Below, piece after piece: positions 54,768 to 63,971 of a stretch of DNA of 64,000 nucleotides. Location: assembly GCA_000242815.2 (NCBI GenBank), contig AHHB01000028.1, positions 1 through 64,000 on the forward strand, written 5' to 3'. The stretch is from Janthinobacterium lividum PAMC 25724 (GTDB lineage Bacteria > Pseudomonadota > Gammaproteobacteria > Burkholderiales > Burkholderiaceae_D). The position numbers and the translations under genes were made by a program. A model generated the notes under the pieces. The model was given only the letters and a program-made list of their open reading frames with translations. It was not told the origin of the DNA and ran no database searches. Position 1 is the stretch's first letter. Every line of letters begins with the position of its first letter.

Positions 54768-55285
54768 ACGTCGCCGGCCTCCGCCGGCACCATCTGGCTC
54801 AGTGCGAACGTGCGCGCGGCATGCAAGATGATCACGAAGCCTTCGCTGAGTTTGCCGATGCCTTCGATGAACTCAGAGCGCACCGGTGTACCGAAGGCGG
54901 GCGCCGGTTCTATCCGCTCGGCGGCGATGTCGATCACGGCCGCCACGGCGTCGACCATGATGCCGATTTCCAGCGTGTCACCTTCTTCGCTCAGTTCGAG
55001 CACGATGATCGACGTGTTTTTCCCCACCACCAGCGCGGGCCGCTTGAACAGCAGCGCTAGGTCGATCACCGGCACCACGGCGCCGCGCAGATTGATGACG
55101 CCTCGTACATGGGCTGGCATCAGGGGCACAGTGGCCGGGTGGACATTGCGCAGGATTTCCTTAATTGACTCGATCCCAAGCGCGAACACTACTTCACCCA
55201 GAGAAAAGGTCAAATACTGTCTGAGCTCGGTGTGGCCGTCGTCGTCGTCCGGCTGTGCGCTGGCGTTCAATGCTGCAGTGTGCAT
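54764..55285 (-). CDS. cheW: Coupling protein CheW
   Basis: Bridges chemoreceptors and CheA. The 173-residue protein consists of one CheW domain (YLTFSLGEVVFALGIESIKE, MPAHVRGVINLRGAVVPVID, NTSIIVLEL, GIMVDAVAAVID). It lies 15 bp after the mcp gene and overlaps cheR by 4 bp. Confidence 0.94.
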   Translation of the reverse strand: MHTAALNASAQPDDDDGHTELRQYLTFSLGEVVFALGIESIKEILRNVHPATVPLMPAHVRGVINLRGAVVPVIDLALLFKRPALVVGKNTSIIVLELSEEGDTLEIGIMVDAVAAVIDIAAERIEPAPAFGTPVRSEFIEGIGKLSEGFVIILHAARTFALSQMVPAEAGDV

Positions 55286-55300
55286 GAAAGTTCCTTCGCT

Positions 55301-57946
55301 TCAGAAACGCTTGAATTGAGACTCGTCGATCAGCTGTCCGGCGGTGATCTTGCGTCCGCTCCCGACCACCTGCCGTACATTGCCCACCTTGCGTACCGGT
55401 TCCAGCTCGGGACGCTCGCGCGCCTGCTGGCTGATGGTGAAGAAGCTCATCAACTGTTGCAGCGCGCCGGCCTGGCCCGACATCTCTTCGGAGGTCGCGG
55501 CCAACTGTTCAGACGCGGCGGCATTTTGCTGGGTCACTTGGTTTAACTGTCCCATGGCCTTGCTGATATGCGACAGTCCGCCGGTTTGCTCTTCCGATGC
55601 CGCTGCGATTTCCTGCACCAGGTCGGACGTCTTGCGGATCGACGGTATCATCTCGTCGAGCAGGCGCCCGGCGCGTTCCGACATGGTCACGCTGGTGCCG
55701 GCCAGCTCACCGATTTCCTTCGAGGCGACCTGGCTGCGCTCGGCCAGTTTGCGCACTTCGGCGGCCACCACGGCAAAGCCCTTGCCTGAGGCGCCGGCGC
55801 GCGCCGCCTCGATGGCCGCGTTCAGGGCCAGCAAGTTGGTCTGGTCGGCGATGTCGTCGATGATGCCGACCTTGGCGGCGATCTGCCTCATCGCCTCAGC
55901 GGTGCGCGTGACGGCGTCGCCGCCTTCCACCGCTTCGCGCGACGATTTTTGAGCCATGCTGTCCGTGACCTTGGCGTTTTCCGTGTTTTGTGCCACGGAA
56001 CTGGAAAGCTGTTCCACCGAGCTGCTGGTACGCTCCACGCCGGACGCTTGCTCCGATGCTGCTTGCGACAAGCTCTGAGCCGTCGAACTGACCTGTTCGG
56101 AGGCAGAGGTCAGGGCGTCGGCGGCATTACGCACATCGGTGATGATATTGGTCAACTGGTCGCTGGTGCTGTTAGCGTACTCCTTCAATTGGCCAAAGGT
56201 GCCGTCGTAATCGGCGCTGATGCGCTGGGTCAGATCACCGCTGGACAGCGCCTTGAGCATGCGCAGCACCTCGTTCAGGCCTGTTTCGCTGGTGTCCATC
56301 AGGCGGTTCATGCCGGCCGCCATGATGGCGAAGAAGTCTTCCTTGCCGTTCGGATCGATGCGGTGGCTGAAGTTACCCGCCGCCGCGCCATCGACGACGC
56401 CAGCGATCTCGCGTTCGACCAGCACCTCGCCGGTGCGGTCGCGCCATTCGACGACCGTGCCCAGGCGTTCTGATCGCGCGTTCAGGACGGGGCTGGCGGT
56501 GAGCTGCATGGTGCGCCCGCCGAGCACGAGCTCGGAGCGGTCCGTGCCGCGCAGGTCGGCCAACAGCGCCCGCTGGTGGGCGGGATTTTTGTGGAAGCTG
56601 TCAAGATTGCTGCCCAAAATGAGATCGGCCCGGAATTGCGGCAGATCCTTGCGCAGATCCGCCTCGGCCTCCTTCATCATCGCGGCTACCGCGTCATTGA
56701 GGTAAATGACGGCGCCCTCGATATCGGCGATCATCACCCCGGTCGAGCACTTGTCCAGCGCCTGGCGGATGCGCGCGTTGGCACGCGCATCGTGTTCGGC
56801 CGCCAGTTCGCCGGCGCGGTCCTTCCATTCCACCACGGTGCCGCTGCGCTGGCCCTGTGGGTCGACGATGGGCGTGGCGGTCAGGTTGAAGACGCGCCCG
56901 CCAACATTAATGTCGACCTTGTGCACGCTCTGCAGGCTGGCCAGCAGATTGCGTTGATGCGACGCGTTTTTATGGAAGCGGTCAAAGCTGCCGCCGATGA
57001 TCTCGGCCGCGCGGAACTGCGGCAGCTCCTTGCGGATGTCGCCTTCGGCCTCGGCCATCAACGCCGTCTGCGACTGGTTCATGTAGATGATGGTGCCGTC
57101 GGCGTCGGCAATCATGGCGCTGGTGGACGTGCAGTCAAGTGCCATCTTGATGCGCAGGGTCTGCTTCTGCTGCTGGCCGACCAGGGTTTGCATATTGCCC
57201 AGCGCCGTCATCATGCGTCCCAGCTCGTCATTGCGATGGGACTCGACCAGATTGTCGAATTTGCCGCCCGCCATGCTTTCGCAAACGGCGATACTGCGCA
57301 GTAAAGGCTTGATGATAGCGGCCAGCAACGATCGTCCCATCCAAAGCGCTAGCGCCAGGCCCAGTGCGATGGCGCCTAGCGTGATGGCGCGTATGGTGGA
57401 GAATGTTCCCAGCGCATGCTGATATTGCTGCGCCAGGATATCATTTTCCATTTTTTCGATTGCCATGATGCTGTCGTGTACCGGCACATAGCGCGTGCCC
57501 GATATGGCCGCCAATGTCCCCGCCTGTTTCAGGTCGTTGATGCGCAAAGCCGCCAGCATCGGGCGCAACACTTCCGCCACATATTTACCGTGTGCGTCTT
57601 GGAATCGTTCGGCCAGGCGCTGTTGCTTGGGGCTCCTCTGTATGCGCTGGTAGGCCGCCCATTGGCTGGTGTTTTCCGCGATGTTGGCATCGACCTTGGC
57701 GCCATGTTCCCGAATCAGCGTGGGCTCCACGATGGCTTCCGCCAGCAGGCCGCGATTGCGCAATAGCCGGACCTGGATATCGTTGATCGCCGTCAGGTCC
57801 CTGACTTCCTCGTCCACCAGGCGGCGCATGCTTTCATTGCCACTTTGCATACCGTACAGGCCCAAGATGCCGACGGCCGCCAGTAGCACGCCCAACAAGG
57901 CCATCACTATCACCAGCCTGGCTCGAATCGATAGTTCCTTTAACAT
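55301..57946 (-). CDS. Methyl-accepting chemotaxis protein with two PAS domains
   Basis: An 881-residue chemoreceptor. Order: N-terminal transmembrane helix ([18 protein letters not shown]), periplasmic four-helix-bundle domain (about 35-190), second transmembrane helix ([17 protein letters not shown]), HAMP, two PAS domains that are near repeats of each other ([17 protein letters not shown] and [17 protein letters not shown]), a second HAMP-like region, and the MCP signalling hairpin tip ([20 protein letters not shown]). The C-terminus ends ESQFKRF and lacks a CheR-tethering pentapeptide. It sits between cheA and cheW. Confidence 0.93.
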   Translation of the reverse strand: MLKELSIRARLVIVMALLGVLLAAVGILGLYGMQSGNESMRRLVDEEVRDLTAINDIQVRLLRNRGLLAEAIVEPTLIREHGAKVDANIAENTSQWAAYQRIQRSPKQQRLAERFQDAHGKYVAEVLRPMLAALRINDLKQAGTLAAISGTRYVPVHDSIMAIEKMENDILAQQYQHALGTFSTIRAITLGAIALGLALALWMGRSLLAAIIKPLLRSIAVCESMAGGKFDNLVESHRNDELGRMMTALGNMQTLVGQQQKQTLRIKMALDCTSTSAMIADADGTIIYMNQSQTALMAEAEGDIRKELPQFRAAEIIGGSFDRFHKNASHQRNLLASLQSVHKVDINVGGRVFNLTATPIVDPQGQRSGTVVEWKDRAGELAAEHDARANARIRQALDKCSTGVMIADIEGAVIYLNDAVAAMMKEAEADLRKDLPQFRADLILGSNLDSFHKNPAHQRALLADLRGTDRSELVLGGRTMQLTASPVLNARSERLGTVVEWRDRTGEVLVEREIAGVVDGAAAGNFSHRIDPNGKEDFFAIMAAGMNRLMDTSETGLNEVLRMLKALSSGDLTQRISADYDGTFGQLKEYANSTSDQLTNIITDVRNAADALTSASEQVSSTAQSLSQAASEQASGVERTSSSVEQLSSSVAQNTENAKVTDSMAQKSSREAVEGGDAVTRTAEAMRQIAAKVGIIDDIADQTNLLALNAAIEAARAGASGKGFAVVAAEVRKLAERSQVASKEIGELAGTSVTMSERAGRLLDEMIPSIRKTSDLVQEIAAASEEQTGGLSHISKAMGQLNQVTQQNAAASEQLAATSEEMSGQAGALQQLMSFFTISQQARERPELEPVRKVGNVRQVVGSGRKITAGQLIDESQFKRF

Positions 57947-58039
57947 GTTGTCCTCCTTGGACGCTTGAAATAGGTGACTTGCGAGGCGTATCGGGCAGCG
58001 GCGCCTCTTGTTTATGTGCTCAGTTACAACTGCTGTGGG

Positions 58040-60208
58040 CTAACCCGGGATGGCCAAGGCGGCTCCGCTGTCGCGTGGCGTGCCCTGGGCCGCCATCTTG
58101 ACCAGGGTGGCCACATCGAGAATCAGAGCGACGTCGCCCGAGCCAAGCACGGTCGAGCCGCTGATGCCGCGCAGATTGCGGAACAGTTTGCCTAGCGGCT
58201 TGATCACGGTCTGGTATTCGCCATCGAGGTGGTCGACTATCAGGCCGGCGCTGCCGCCGCCCTGAACCACGACGATGCGCCGCTTGGCCGGCGCCGGTCC
58301 TGGCACGGAAAAGATCGTGCGCAAGTCCAGCAGCGGCAGCACACCGTTGCGTAAATTGATGAAACCGGCCGCCTGCCGGCCCACTGCGGCGCCGTCGTCG
58401 ACGGCGTCGATGCATTCGACGACGGCGTGCAGCGGGATCACGAAGGAGCCGTCGCCGATGCGTACCAAGAAGCCATCGATGATGGCCAGCGTCAGCGGCA
58501 ACTGTATCTCGACGGTTGTGCCCTTGCCGGGCACGCTGTGCAGGGTCACCGTGCCGCGCAGCGCTTCGATGTTCTTGCGCACCACGTCCATGCCGACCCC
58601 GCGCCCTGACAAATTGGTGACCTGCTCGGCGGTGGAAAAGCCGGGCGCGAAGATCAGTTCAAGCTTTTCGCGCTCGCTCAACTGCTGTGTGGCACCGACC
58701 AGACCGCGATCGCGTGCCTTGGCCAACAGTTTTTCGCCATCCAAGCCGCGGCCGTCATCGCTGACTTCGATCACGATATTGCCCGCGTCGTGGCGTGCCG
58801 TCAGGCCGATCCGGCCCTGTGCCGGCTTGCCGGCGGTCAGCCGGCTCTGGGGCGGCTCGATGCCATGATCAAGTGCATTGCGCACCAGGTGCATCAGCGG
58901 GTCGCCGATCTTCTCGACTACGGATTTGTCGAGCTCGGTCTCGGCGCCATCGATTTCCAAGCGCACTTCCTTGTCCAACTCGCGCGCCACGTCGTGCACC
59001 ACGCGCCGGTAGCGCACGAAGGTCTCGCCGATGCGTACCATGCGCAAGCCGAGCGTACCGTCCCGAATTTCTTCGATCAGTCGGCTCAGCTGATGCGTCG
59101 TGCCGACCAGACTGGTATGCCCGGCCTGCACCGCTTGCAGGCTGGCGCTGGCGCCGCAGATCACCAGTTCGCCCACCAGATTGATGAGATCGTCGAGCTT
59201 GTCGGCCGGCACCCGCACGAACAGGCCGCCATCCTGGCGCTGCGTTGGGCCGCGCTCTTGCCGCTCCAGCGCGGCATCAACCACTTCGACGGGGATCTGG
59301 TGCCGGGCCACCAGTATTTCGCCCAGTGGGGTGTCATTGAGCGTTTCTTTTTTCTGGCGCGCCAGCGCCGCGTCGAGTGCATCACGTGTCAGGGCGCCGC
59401 AGCTGACCAGTATGTCACCGAGGCGTAGCTCTTGTGGCAAATCATTGATCAGGGCAATAAAATCAGCCACACGCCGAGTCGGCGGGATAAGGCGTATGTC
59501 GCAGTCTTCCGCCACGAATTCGAAGGCCGCTTCGATATCGCTCTTGCTGGCGCTGGTCAGCAGGCAGATCTCGAAACCCAGGTGGCAGGATTCAGGATCG
59601 AGTGCTTCCCAAGCCGGCAAGCCGTCTTCGACTGTGACGATGGTATCGAACTGGCCGAGCGTCTTTAAGTAGGCGATGACGGTCAACGGATCGAAACCGT
59701 TGCGGTAGGTGTCGCACCGGAAGCGCAGAGACAGGTGCCAGGACGCCGCTTGCGGCGTCGCTGCTGCGATGTTGCTGGCCGGTTGTGTCACTGCTACGTC
59801 GCCGTTCAGGTAGCGCGTAAGGCGGGCGGCCAGCACGGCAGCGCGAGCGTCGGTCTCAGCCAGGGTCGCCACGTCGGCGCAGTGCTGCTCGCTTTGCTGC
59901 AGCAAAGCGCCGATCATGTCACGGCTGGCCAGCAGCAGTTCGCCGAGGGCTGGATCGATGTGGAGCGCGCGTTTGCGTACCTGATCGAGCACGCTTTCAA
60001 GCAAGTGCGTGAAGCACACCACACGTTCCAGGCTGAACACTCCGCTGCTTCCCTTGATCGTGTGGGCGGCGCGAAACAGCGTGTGCACCGCTTCCGTATT
60101 GTCTGGGTCCTGCTGCAGGCACAGTAGACAATCCTCAATCTGCTGCAGCATTTCGCGCGCTTCTTCGAAGAAGATCAGCAGTGCGTCTCCGTACAGTTCG
60201 TCATTCAT
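58040..60208 (-). CDS. cheA: Chemotaxis histidine kinase CheA with inserted GspE-N-like repeats
   Basis: A 722-residue kinase. The P1/Hpt domain has the phospho-histidine H49 in RAAHTIKGSSG. A P2-like region (about 155-245) follows. Then come two copies of an (R/P)LG(D/E)ILV...AL.RQ motif (about 262-284 and 294-317), which look like the GspE/MshE N-terminal repeat. After these are the P3 dimerisation segment (DDLINLVGELVI), the ATPase with HLVRNALDHGIE and SGRGVGMDVV, and a CheW-like P5. The ATG at 60208 overlaps the STAS gene's stop by 4 bp. The inserted repeats are unusual for CheA and may add a ligand- or partner-binding module. Confidence 0.93.
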   Translation of the reverse strand: MNDELYGDALLIFFEEAREMLQQIEDCLLCLQQDPDNTEAVHTLFRAAHTIKGSSGVFSLERVVCFTHLLESVLDQVRKRALHIDPALGELLLASRDMIGALLQQSEQHCADVATLAETDARAAVLAARLTRYLNGDVAVTQPASNIAAATPQAASWHLSLRFRCDTYRNGFDPLTVIAYLKTLGQFDTIVTVEDGLPAWEALDPESCHLGFEICLLTSASKSDIEAAFEFVAEDCDIRLIPPTRRVADFIALINDLPQELRLGDILVSCGALTRDALDAALARQKKETLNDTPLGEILVARHQIPVEVVDAALERQERGPTQRQDGGLFVRVPADKLDDLINLVGELVICGASASLQAVQAGHTSLVGTTHQLSRLIEEIRDGTLGLRMVRIGETFVRYRRVVHDVARELDKEVRLEIDGAETELDKSVVEKIGDPLMHLVRNALDHGIEPPQSRLTAGKPAQGRIGLTARHDAGNIVIEVSDDGRGLDGEKLLAKARDRGLVGATQQLSEREKLELIFAPGFSTAEQVTNLSGRGVGMDVVRKNIEALRGTVTLHSVPGKGTTVEIQLPLTLAIIDGFLVRIGDGSFVIPLHAVVECIDAVDDGAAVGRQAAGFINLRNGVLPLLDLRTIFSVPGPAPAKRRIVVVQGGGSAGLIVDHLDGEYQTVIKPLGKLFRNLRGISGSTVLGSGDVALILDVATLVKMAAQGTPRDSGAALAIPG

Positions 60209-60489
60209 GCCGCTTGCTCCAATGAAAAGCGTTCCGACAGACCGTACTCGGCTAGCAAGCGCGCCACCGGCTCTGGCACCCGGCGAAGGGCCACTGCCCT
60301 GCCGCTGTCGGCGGCACAACGGACGAAGGCCAGCAGCAGCTGCATCCCGGCGCCGTCGAACTCGACGACCTGGGCCAGGTCCAGGACGAAGTCGTTATTG
60401 TCGCCGGCCATCAGCGCCGTTTGCATCGTGGCGCGCAAGGCCGCCACGTGCTCGATGGTCAAGTTCTCGGCGATCGCAATCACGCTCAT
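60205..60489 (-). CDS. STAS-domain protein
   Basis: A 94-residue single STAS domain (anti-sigma-antagonist/MlaB type). It has ENLTIEHVAALRATMQTAL, then FVLDLAQVVEFDGAGMQLLL with the serine-equivalent position replaced by Gly-Ala, and AADSGRAVALRRV. In this context it is likely a structural or phosphorylation-independent partner of the chemosensory complex; such a gene in che operons often marks non-flagellar or alternative pathways. It is translationally coupled to cheA. Confidence 0.85.
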   Translation of the reverse strand: MSVIAIAENLTIEHVAALRATMQTALMAGDNNDFVLDLAQVVEFDGAGMQLLLAFVRCAADSGRAVALRRVPEPVARLLAEYGLSERFSLEQAA

Positions 60490-60499
60490 GGCGACTCCT

Positions 60500-60877
60500 T
60501 CAGGGCAGGATCAGTTTGGTGACAGCGTTCAACATTTGCGCCGGATTGAACGGTTTGATGATCCAGGCCTTTGCGCCGGCGGCCCGCCCGGCATGCTTGA
60601 CTTCATCGTCGCCTTCCGTGGTGAGCATGATCACCGGCGTAAACTTGAAGGCGTTTTTCTGCTTCAGTTGGGTGACGAATTCAATCCCATCCATGCGCGG
60701 CATATTGACGTCGCTGATGATCAGGTGCACTTTCTTGCTACCCTGCTTTTCCAAGGCCGCGAGGCCATCGACGCCATCGCCGGCTTCGATCACCTCATAG
60801 CCGGCGTTGCTTAGGGCCAGCGCAACAACGCGCCGCAGCGAAACCGAATCATCTACCACCAAAATAGTCTTTGCCAT
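60500..60877 (-). CDS. cheY: CheY-type response regulator
   Basis: A 125-residue single receiver domain with the canonical acidic pocket VVDDSVSLRR, phospho-aspartate in LIISDVNMPRMDG, switch threonine in VIMLTTEGDDE and lysine in AWIIKPFNP. The ATG at 60877 has GGGAG at the right distance; an earlier in-frame ATG at 60898 adds seven residues. It is 10 bp upstream of the STAS gene. Confidence 0.93.
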   Translation of the reverse strand: MAKTILVVDDSVSLRRVVALALSNAGYEVIEAGDGVDGLAALEKQGSKKVHLIISDVNMPRMDGIEFVTQLKQKNAFKFTPVIMLTTEGDDEVKHAGRAAGAKAWIIKPFNPAQMLNAVTKLILP

Positions 60878-60915
60878 GCTTGGGCTCCCACCATTCAATA
60901 ATACGTATCAATGTC

Positions 60916-62082
60916 TCAGAAAAAATCCACTTCGCCGCTTGCCGCGGGCTGACCCGGGGTGATAGCCGGAGGCTTGCTCAGGATGCCGTGTCGGCGCTTG
61001 AAGGAACTGTCCGCGCCGCTCATCCAGTCATCATTGCTAGGCAGTTCGCTCGACGGATCGCTCAGTAGTTCCCGCAGGCGTGTCATATCACTGCCCAACA
61101 CTTCCAGTATCTGCGACACACGGTCCTGGGATTGCAGTGCAACCATCATCTGTTCGACATCGTTGCGGATGATGTTGCCGTGTGTGCGCATCTGCATCAT
61201 TGAACTGCCCAGCGAACGGACATGCTGCAGCACGTCACCGATGACTTCGGCTGTCACGCTCATGGTTTTGCGGTCACTGGCGGCAGCGATATTGGCGCTG
61301 TCCAGCGTGGTAGTCATGCTCTGTCCGATATGCTGCACCCGCCTGGCGATATTCTTGCCCGTTTCTGCCGACATATTCGACAGCTTGCGCACTTCGGCCG
61401 CGACCACGGCGAAGCCGCGTCCGGAGGCGCCGGCATGCGCCGCCTCGATCGCGGCATTGATGGCAAGCATATTGGTGTGGGCGGCGATCAGACTGACCTC
61501 GCTGGCCATCGCTTTCAACTCTGCAGTTTCCTTCGCCAGATCGTTCACCCGCTGAAGCAATTCGTCCTTGCTGCGAACTAATTGCTCGAGCATGGCGACA
61601 ACCGGCGTTAATTCGCGTTCGCACAAGGTGAGCAGATTGATGGTGGTGTCCTCGTTGGCCGCACTTTCCTGCCCACCGACGCCACCAAAGCCAGCGTTGT
61701 CAAATTCCCTGATCATGGAGGTGAAATTGTCGACCACTTGCAGGCCGGCCGTGTCGTTCTGCGATCTGGCCATACCCGTTTGCGTCTGCCATACAGGAAG
61801 GATACCGGCCAGCAATCGGCTCAGTTGTTGCGCGCCACCGTCACTGTCAACGCAACGCGCCTCGGTCGATGCGGCGATCGGCGCTACGCGGCCGACGCAC
61901 CAGACGCACCAGACGCTGCCCAGGCTAGCAAGCGTCACGCCGATCAATGTAAGCAGTTGCAATGGGCCGGCATGGTGCCACGTCGGCAGCGCAGCACAGG
62001 CGATGGCGACAGCGGTGCATGCCAGCACCGCGCCGCGAGCTTGTACGAGACCGAGGGTGGCAATGGATCTGTATAGTGGCAT
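60916..62082 (-). CDS. MCP-like membrane signalling protein without HAMP
   Basis: A 388-residue protein with two close transmembrane helices (VLACTAVAIACAALP, LLTLIGVTLASLGSVWCVW) and almost no periplasmic loop. A cytosolic helical part carries the receptor tip EVSLIAAHTNMLAINAAIEA and [16 protein letters not shown]. No HAMP and no recognisable sensory domain are present, and the C-terminal segment (SQDRVSQILEVLGSDMTRL) is family-specific. It probably senses through the membrane or through a partner and joins the same CheA array as the long MCP. Confidence 0.85.
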   Translation of the reverse strand: MPLYRSIATLGLVQARGAVLACTAVAIACAALPTWHHAGPLQLLTLIGVTLASLGSVWCVWCVGRVAPIAASTEARCVDSDGGAQQLSRLLAGILPVWQTQTGMARSQNDTAGLQVVDNFTSMIREFDNAGFGGVGGQESAANEDTTINLLTLCERELTPVVAMLEQLVRSKDELLQRVNDLAKETAELKAMASEVSLIAAHTNMLAINAAIEAAHAGASGRGFAVVAAEVRKLSNMSAETGKNIARRVQHIGQSMTTTLDSANIAAASDRKTMSVTAEVIGDVLQHVRSLGSSMMQMRTHGNIIRNDVEQMMVALQSQDRVSQILEVLGSDMTRLRELLSDPSSELPSNDDWMSGADSSFKRRHGILSKPPAITPGQPAASGEVDFF

Positions 62083-62154
62083 GGTCTAGTCTTTATCTGA
62101 CGTCAACGGTGGCATAGATGCGAGCAACATGGCCAGCGACTCTGGTCGCGACCT

Positions 62155-62571
62155 TCAGGAGAGGCCGGCTAAGGTGGCCGGCGCGGCAAACGTGAATGTG
62201 TCTGCCATATGCTGCATAGTTTGGAGGATCGACGCTGAATTGAATGGTTTGGCGATGAAGCCATCGGCCCCTTCCTCCATGGCCCGTTTGACGTTGTCGT
62301 CATCATCATTTGCAGACACCATCAGTATCCGAGCTTGTGGCCTGATTTTCTTCAAGGGTCCGATAGCATCGAGCCCCGGTACGCCGGGCATCAGGATATC
62401 GAGTAGCACCACATCCGGTTGCATGGTCTGACACATTTGTATCGCTTGCTGCACCGATATCGCCTCGCCCACAATGTCATGTTCATCGCCGCGCAGTATC
62501 ACACGCAGTAAAGCGCGGGATAAATCATTGTCGTCGACAATCAGGATGCGCAGCGGTCTTGCTTTAGGCAT
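62155..62571 (-). CDS. CheY-like response regulator, first gene of che operon
   Basis: A 138-residue receiver protein: ILIVDDNDLSRALLRVIL, VVLLDILMPGVPGLDAI, LMVSANDDDDN, GFIAKPFNSAS. The ATG at 62571 is preceded by GAGGA at ideal spacing; the frame is open 18 codons further. It is the first gene of the leftward operon, 72 bp before the MCP-like gene, giving the operon two CheY-type outputs. Confidence 0.88.
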   Translation of the reverse strand: MPKARPLRILIVDDNDLSRALLRVILRGDEHDIVGEAISVQQAIQMCQTMQPDVVLLDILMPGVPGLDAIGPLKKIRPQARILMVSANDDDDNVKRAMEEGADGFIAKPFNSASILQTMQHMADTFTFAAPATLAGLS

Positions 62572-62710
62572 TTTTTTCCTCAACATCAAACGACATTTCA
62601 TCGGATGGAGCGCTTGTCCCGGCAATTTTTATCAGTGCCGCGATAACAGCGTGCTCTGTTTGCGGGAGCTTAGTATTGCCCCCCGCTTGATTTAGATTAA
62701 GGTACAAGCG

Positions 62711-62839
62711 ATGCCAACACAAGCGATTATTATGCTGCTTGCGCTGGCGTTGTTTTCTCGATGTAGCGCTACGCGGTCGGGCTCAGCGATTGAGATTAAA
62801 TCGGTTCCCGTTGCAGATGCGAGCGTCGAGAGCTGGTGA
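62711..62839 (+). CDS. Possible 42-residue secreted peptide or lipoprotein
   Basis: A short frame with AAGG upstream of the ATG at 62711. It has a hydrophobic N-terminus, AIIMLLALALFSRCSA, then a polar tail (IEIKSVPVADASVESW). It resembles small outer-membrane spanin (Rz1-like) lipoproteins in size and style, but the residue before the cysteine is Arg, so it is not a proper lipobox. It is divergent from the che operon. Coding is uncertain. Confidence 0.3.
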   Translation: MPTQAIIMLLALALFSRCSATRSGSAIEIKSVPVADASVESW

Positions 62840-63082
62840 CATGGTTTGTATTGCAGTCGCTCGTCAAGTCAATTATTTTTTCGTCGGGCCGTACGTCGCT
62901 TTCACTCGCTCGTCCTACCTGCTCGCCTATCGACCTTTGCGGCCACTTTTTGCGCTGCCAGGCGGTCGTTGTGGCGCATGTCAAGGGCAACGCTTAGCAT
63001 CCGCCGGGCGATTGCATGAAGGCTCAGATTGCCAAGCCGAATACCTTGGCAAGTAAGCGCTAAACAGACGGTGTCATTGACG
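62840..63082. other. Non-coding stretch before IS66 remnant
   Basis: I see no gene, RNA structure or repeat that I can support here. The base composition is more AT-rich than the chromosome flanks, consistent with decayed mobile DNA. Confidence 0.4.
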
Positions 63083-63331
63083 TCACCGGCGTTCGTCGCG
63101 CTGGTCTAGGTCGGAGCGCAGCGGCTTGTTGGCGCACAGCGACTTCCACAGGCGCGAGGCCAGTTGTTCGATCTCGGGTGCGCAATGCTGGCCCACGCGC
63201 TGCAAGACAGCGACCAAGTAATCGTAAGGATGGGCATTGTGCCGGCGCGATGTCGCGAGCAGGCTTTGGACGATGCCGATTTGCCTGGCGCGCAGCTCGG
63301 TGCGACTGAAGATCCAATCGCGCAGTGAGTT
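63083..63331 (-). mobile_element. IS66-family transposase C-terminal remnant
   Basis: Leftward frame with LRDWIFSRTELRARQIGIVQ, SLLATSRRHNAHPYDYLVAV, LQRVGQHCAPEIEQL and SRLWKS, ending in LRSDL. This matches the C-terminal end of IS66 TnpC transposases (TE.GAR..., PYDYLV.VLQRV, PRLWK). The catalytic DDE part and the tnpA/tnpB genes are absent, and no intact ends are visible. Confidence 0.75.
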
Positions 63332-63411
63332 TTGTCGGCAGATACAACGATGGCGCGAGGGACGGACCTGTAGGTCGTCACTGGCGCCATGCAATAGTGC
63401 CGAGGTGAACA

Positions 63412-63537
63412 CTACTCGTGGTAGCGGTCCATCAGCTTGTGGTGACTGCCGCGCATTTCTTCGACCAGTTCAAATGCAACGAAGCCGATAATGGCGGCGA
63501 AGATGGCGATAAAGAGAAAAACGAGCAAGGTAATCAT
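63412..63537 (-). CDS. 41-residue single-pass membrane protein
   Basis: Starts at the ATG at 63537 and encodes ITLLVFLFIAIFAAIIGFVA, an almost perfect transmembrane helix, then FELVEEMRGSHHKLMDRYHE. A charged amphipathic tail after one helix is typical of small inner-membrane regulators. The Shine-Dalgarno sequence is weak (GAAAG). It is too short for routine annotation. It lies between an IS66 remnant and the micro-ORF array, on the same strand as both. Confidence 0.55.
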   Translation of the reverse strand: MITLLVFLFIAIFAAIIGFVAFELVEEMRGSHHKLMDRYHE

Positions 63538-63722
63538 GGTCTTTCAGCCGCCGTTGGACGGCTGTCCGCTGGGTTGCTCAATGTGCCGGGGCAGGGCTCC
63601 GACACGTAGTTGATGCAATTAAACTCTAGCAGATCGGCAGCGCTTTGCAAGGCCGCGGAGTTGGGATCTCCGCCAGTATTTGTCCCGCCGCATTTTTTGC
63701 GCATTGCTCTATTTCAGCACCC

Positions 63723-63809
63723 TTATTTCACAAGCAAGTCATGCGCCATCACGGCTTTCAAATAGATACTGACCGGGTCGTTAGGTTCGCGCCGGGAGAA
63801 CCTTTCCAT
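63723..63809 (-). CDS. Micro-ORF copy C (28 residues) of tandem array
   Basis: A leftward frame from the ATG at 63809 to TAA. The core reads EPNDPVSIYLKAVMAHDLLVK in two parts (EPNDPVSIY, KAVMAHDL) with the same arrangement as copies B and A. Compared with copy B, one base is deleted near the longer start, so only this internal ATG is in frame. Substitutions between copies are conservative (Leu/Val, Ser/Gly, Glu/Asp), which suggests selection on a peptide. Confidence 0.45.
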   Translation of the reverse strand: MERFSRREPNDPVSIYLKAVMAHDLLVK

Positions 63810-63845
63810 CCTTGCGCGGCCTTGCGCATTTCCGTGATTGATCGC

Positions 63846-63953
63846 TTATTTTATGACCAAGTCATGCGCCATCACGGCTTTCACATAGATACCGACCGGG
63901 TCGTTTGGTTCGTGCTGGGAAAACCTGTCCACCCTTGCGCTGGCCTTGCGCAT
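63846..63953 (-). CDS. Micro-ORF copy B (35 residues) of tandem array
   Basis: A leftward frame from the ATG at 63953 to TAA. It begins MRKASARVDRFSQH and continues EPNDPVGIYVKAVMAHDLVI with a final lysine. The sequence ACGGAA just before the ATG is conserved in the next unit. The length, basic N-terminus and hydrophobic/amphipathic C-terminus fit a small peptide gene. Function unknown. Confidence 0.5.
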   Translation of the reverse strand: MRKASARVDRFSQHEPNDPVGIYVKAVMAHDLVIK

Positions 63954-63971
63954 TTCCGTGATTGATTCCAC

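Noticed and set aside
63723-63950. A CRISPR array as an explanation for the right-edge repeats
   Set aside because: Units are 123-126 bp, nearly identical over their whole length and contain a reading frame. There are no short repeats with unrelated spacers.
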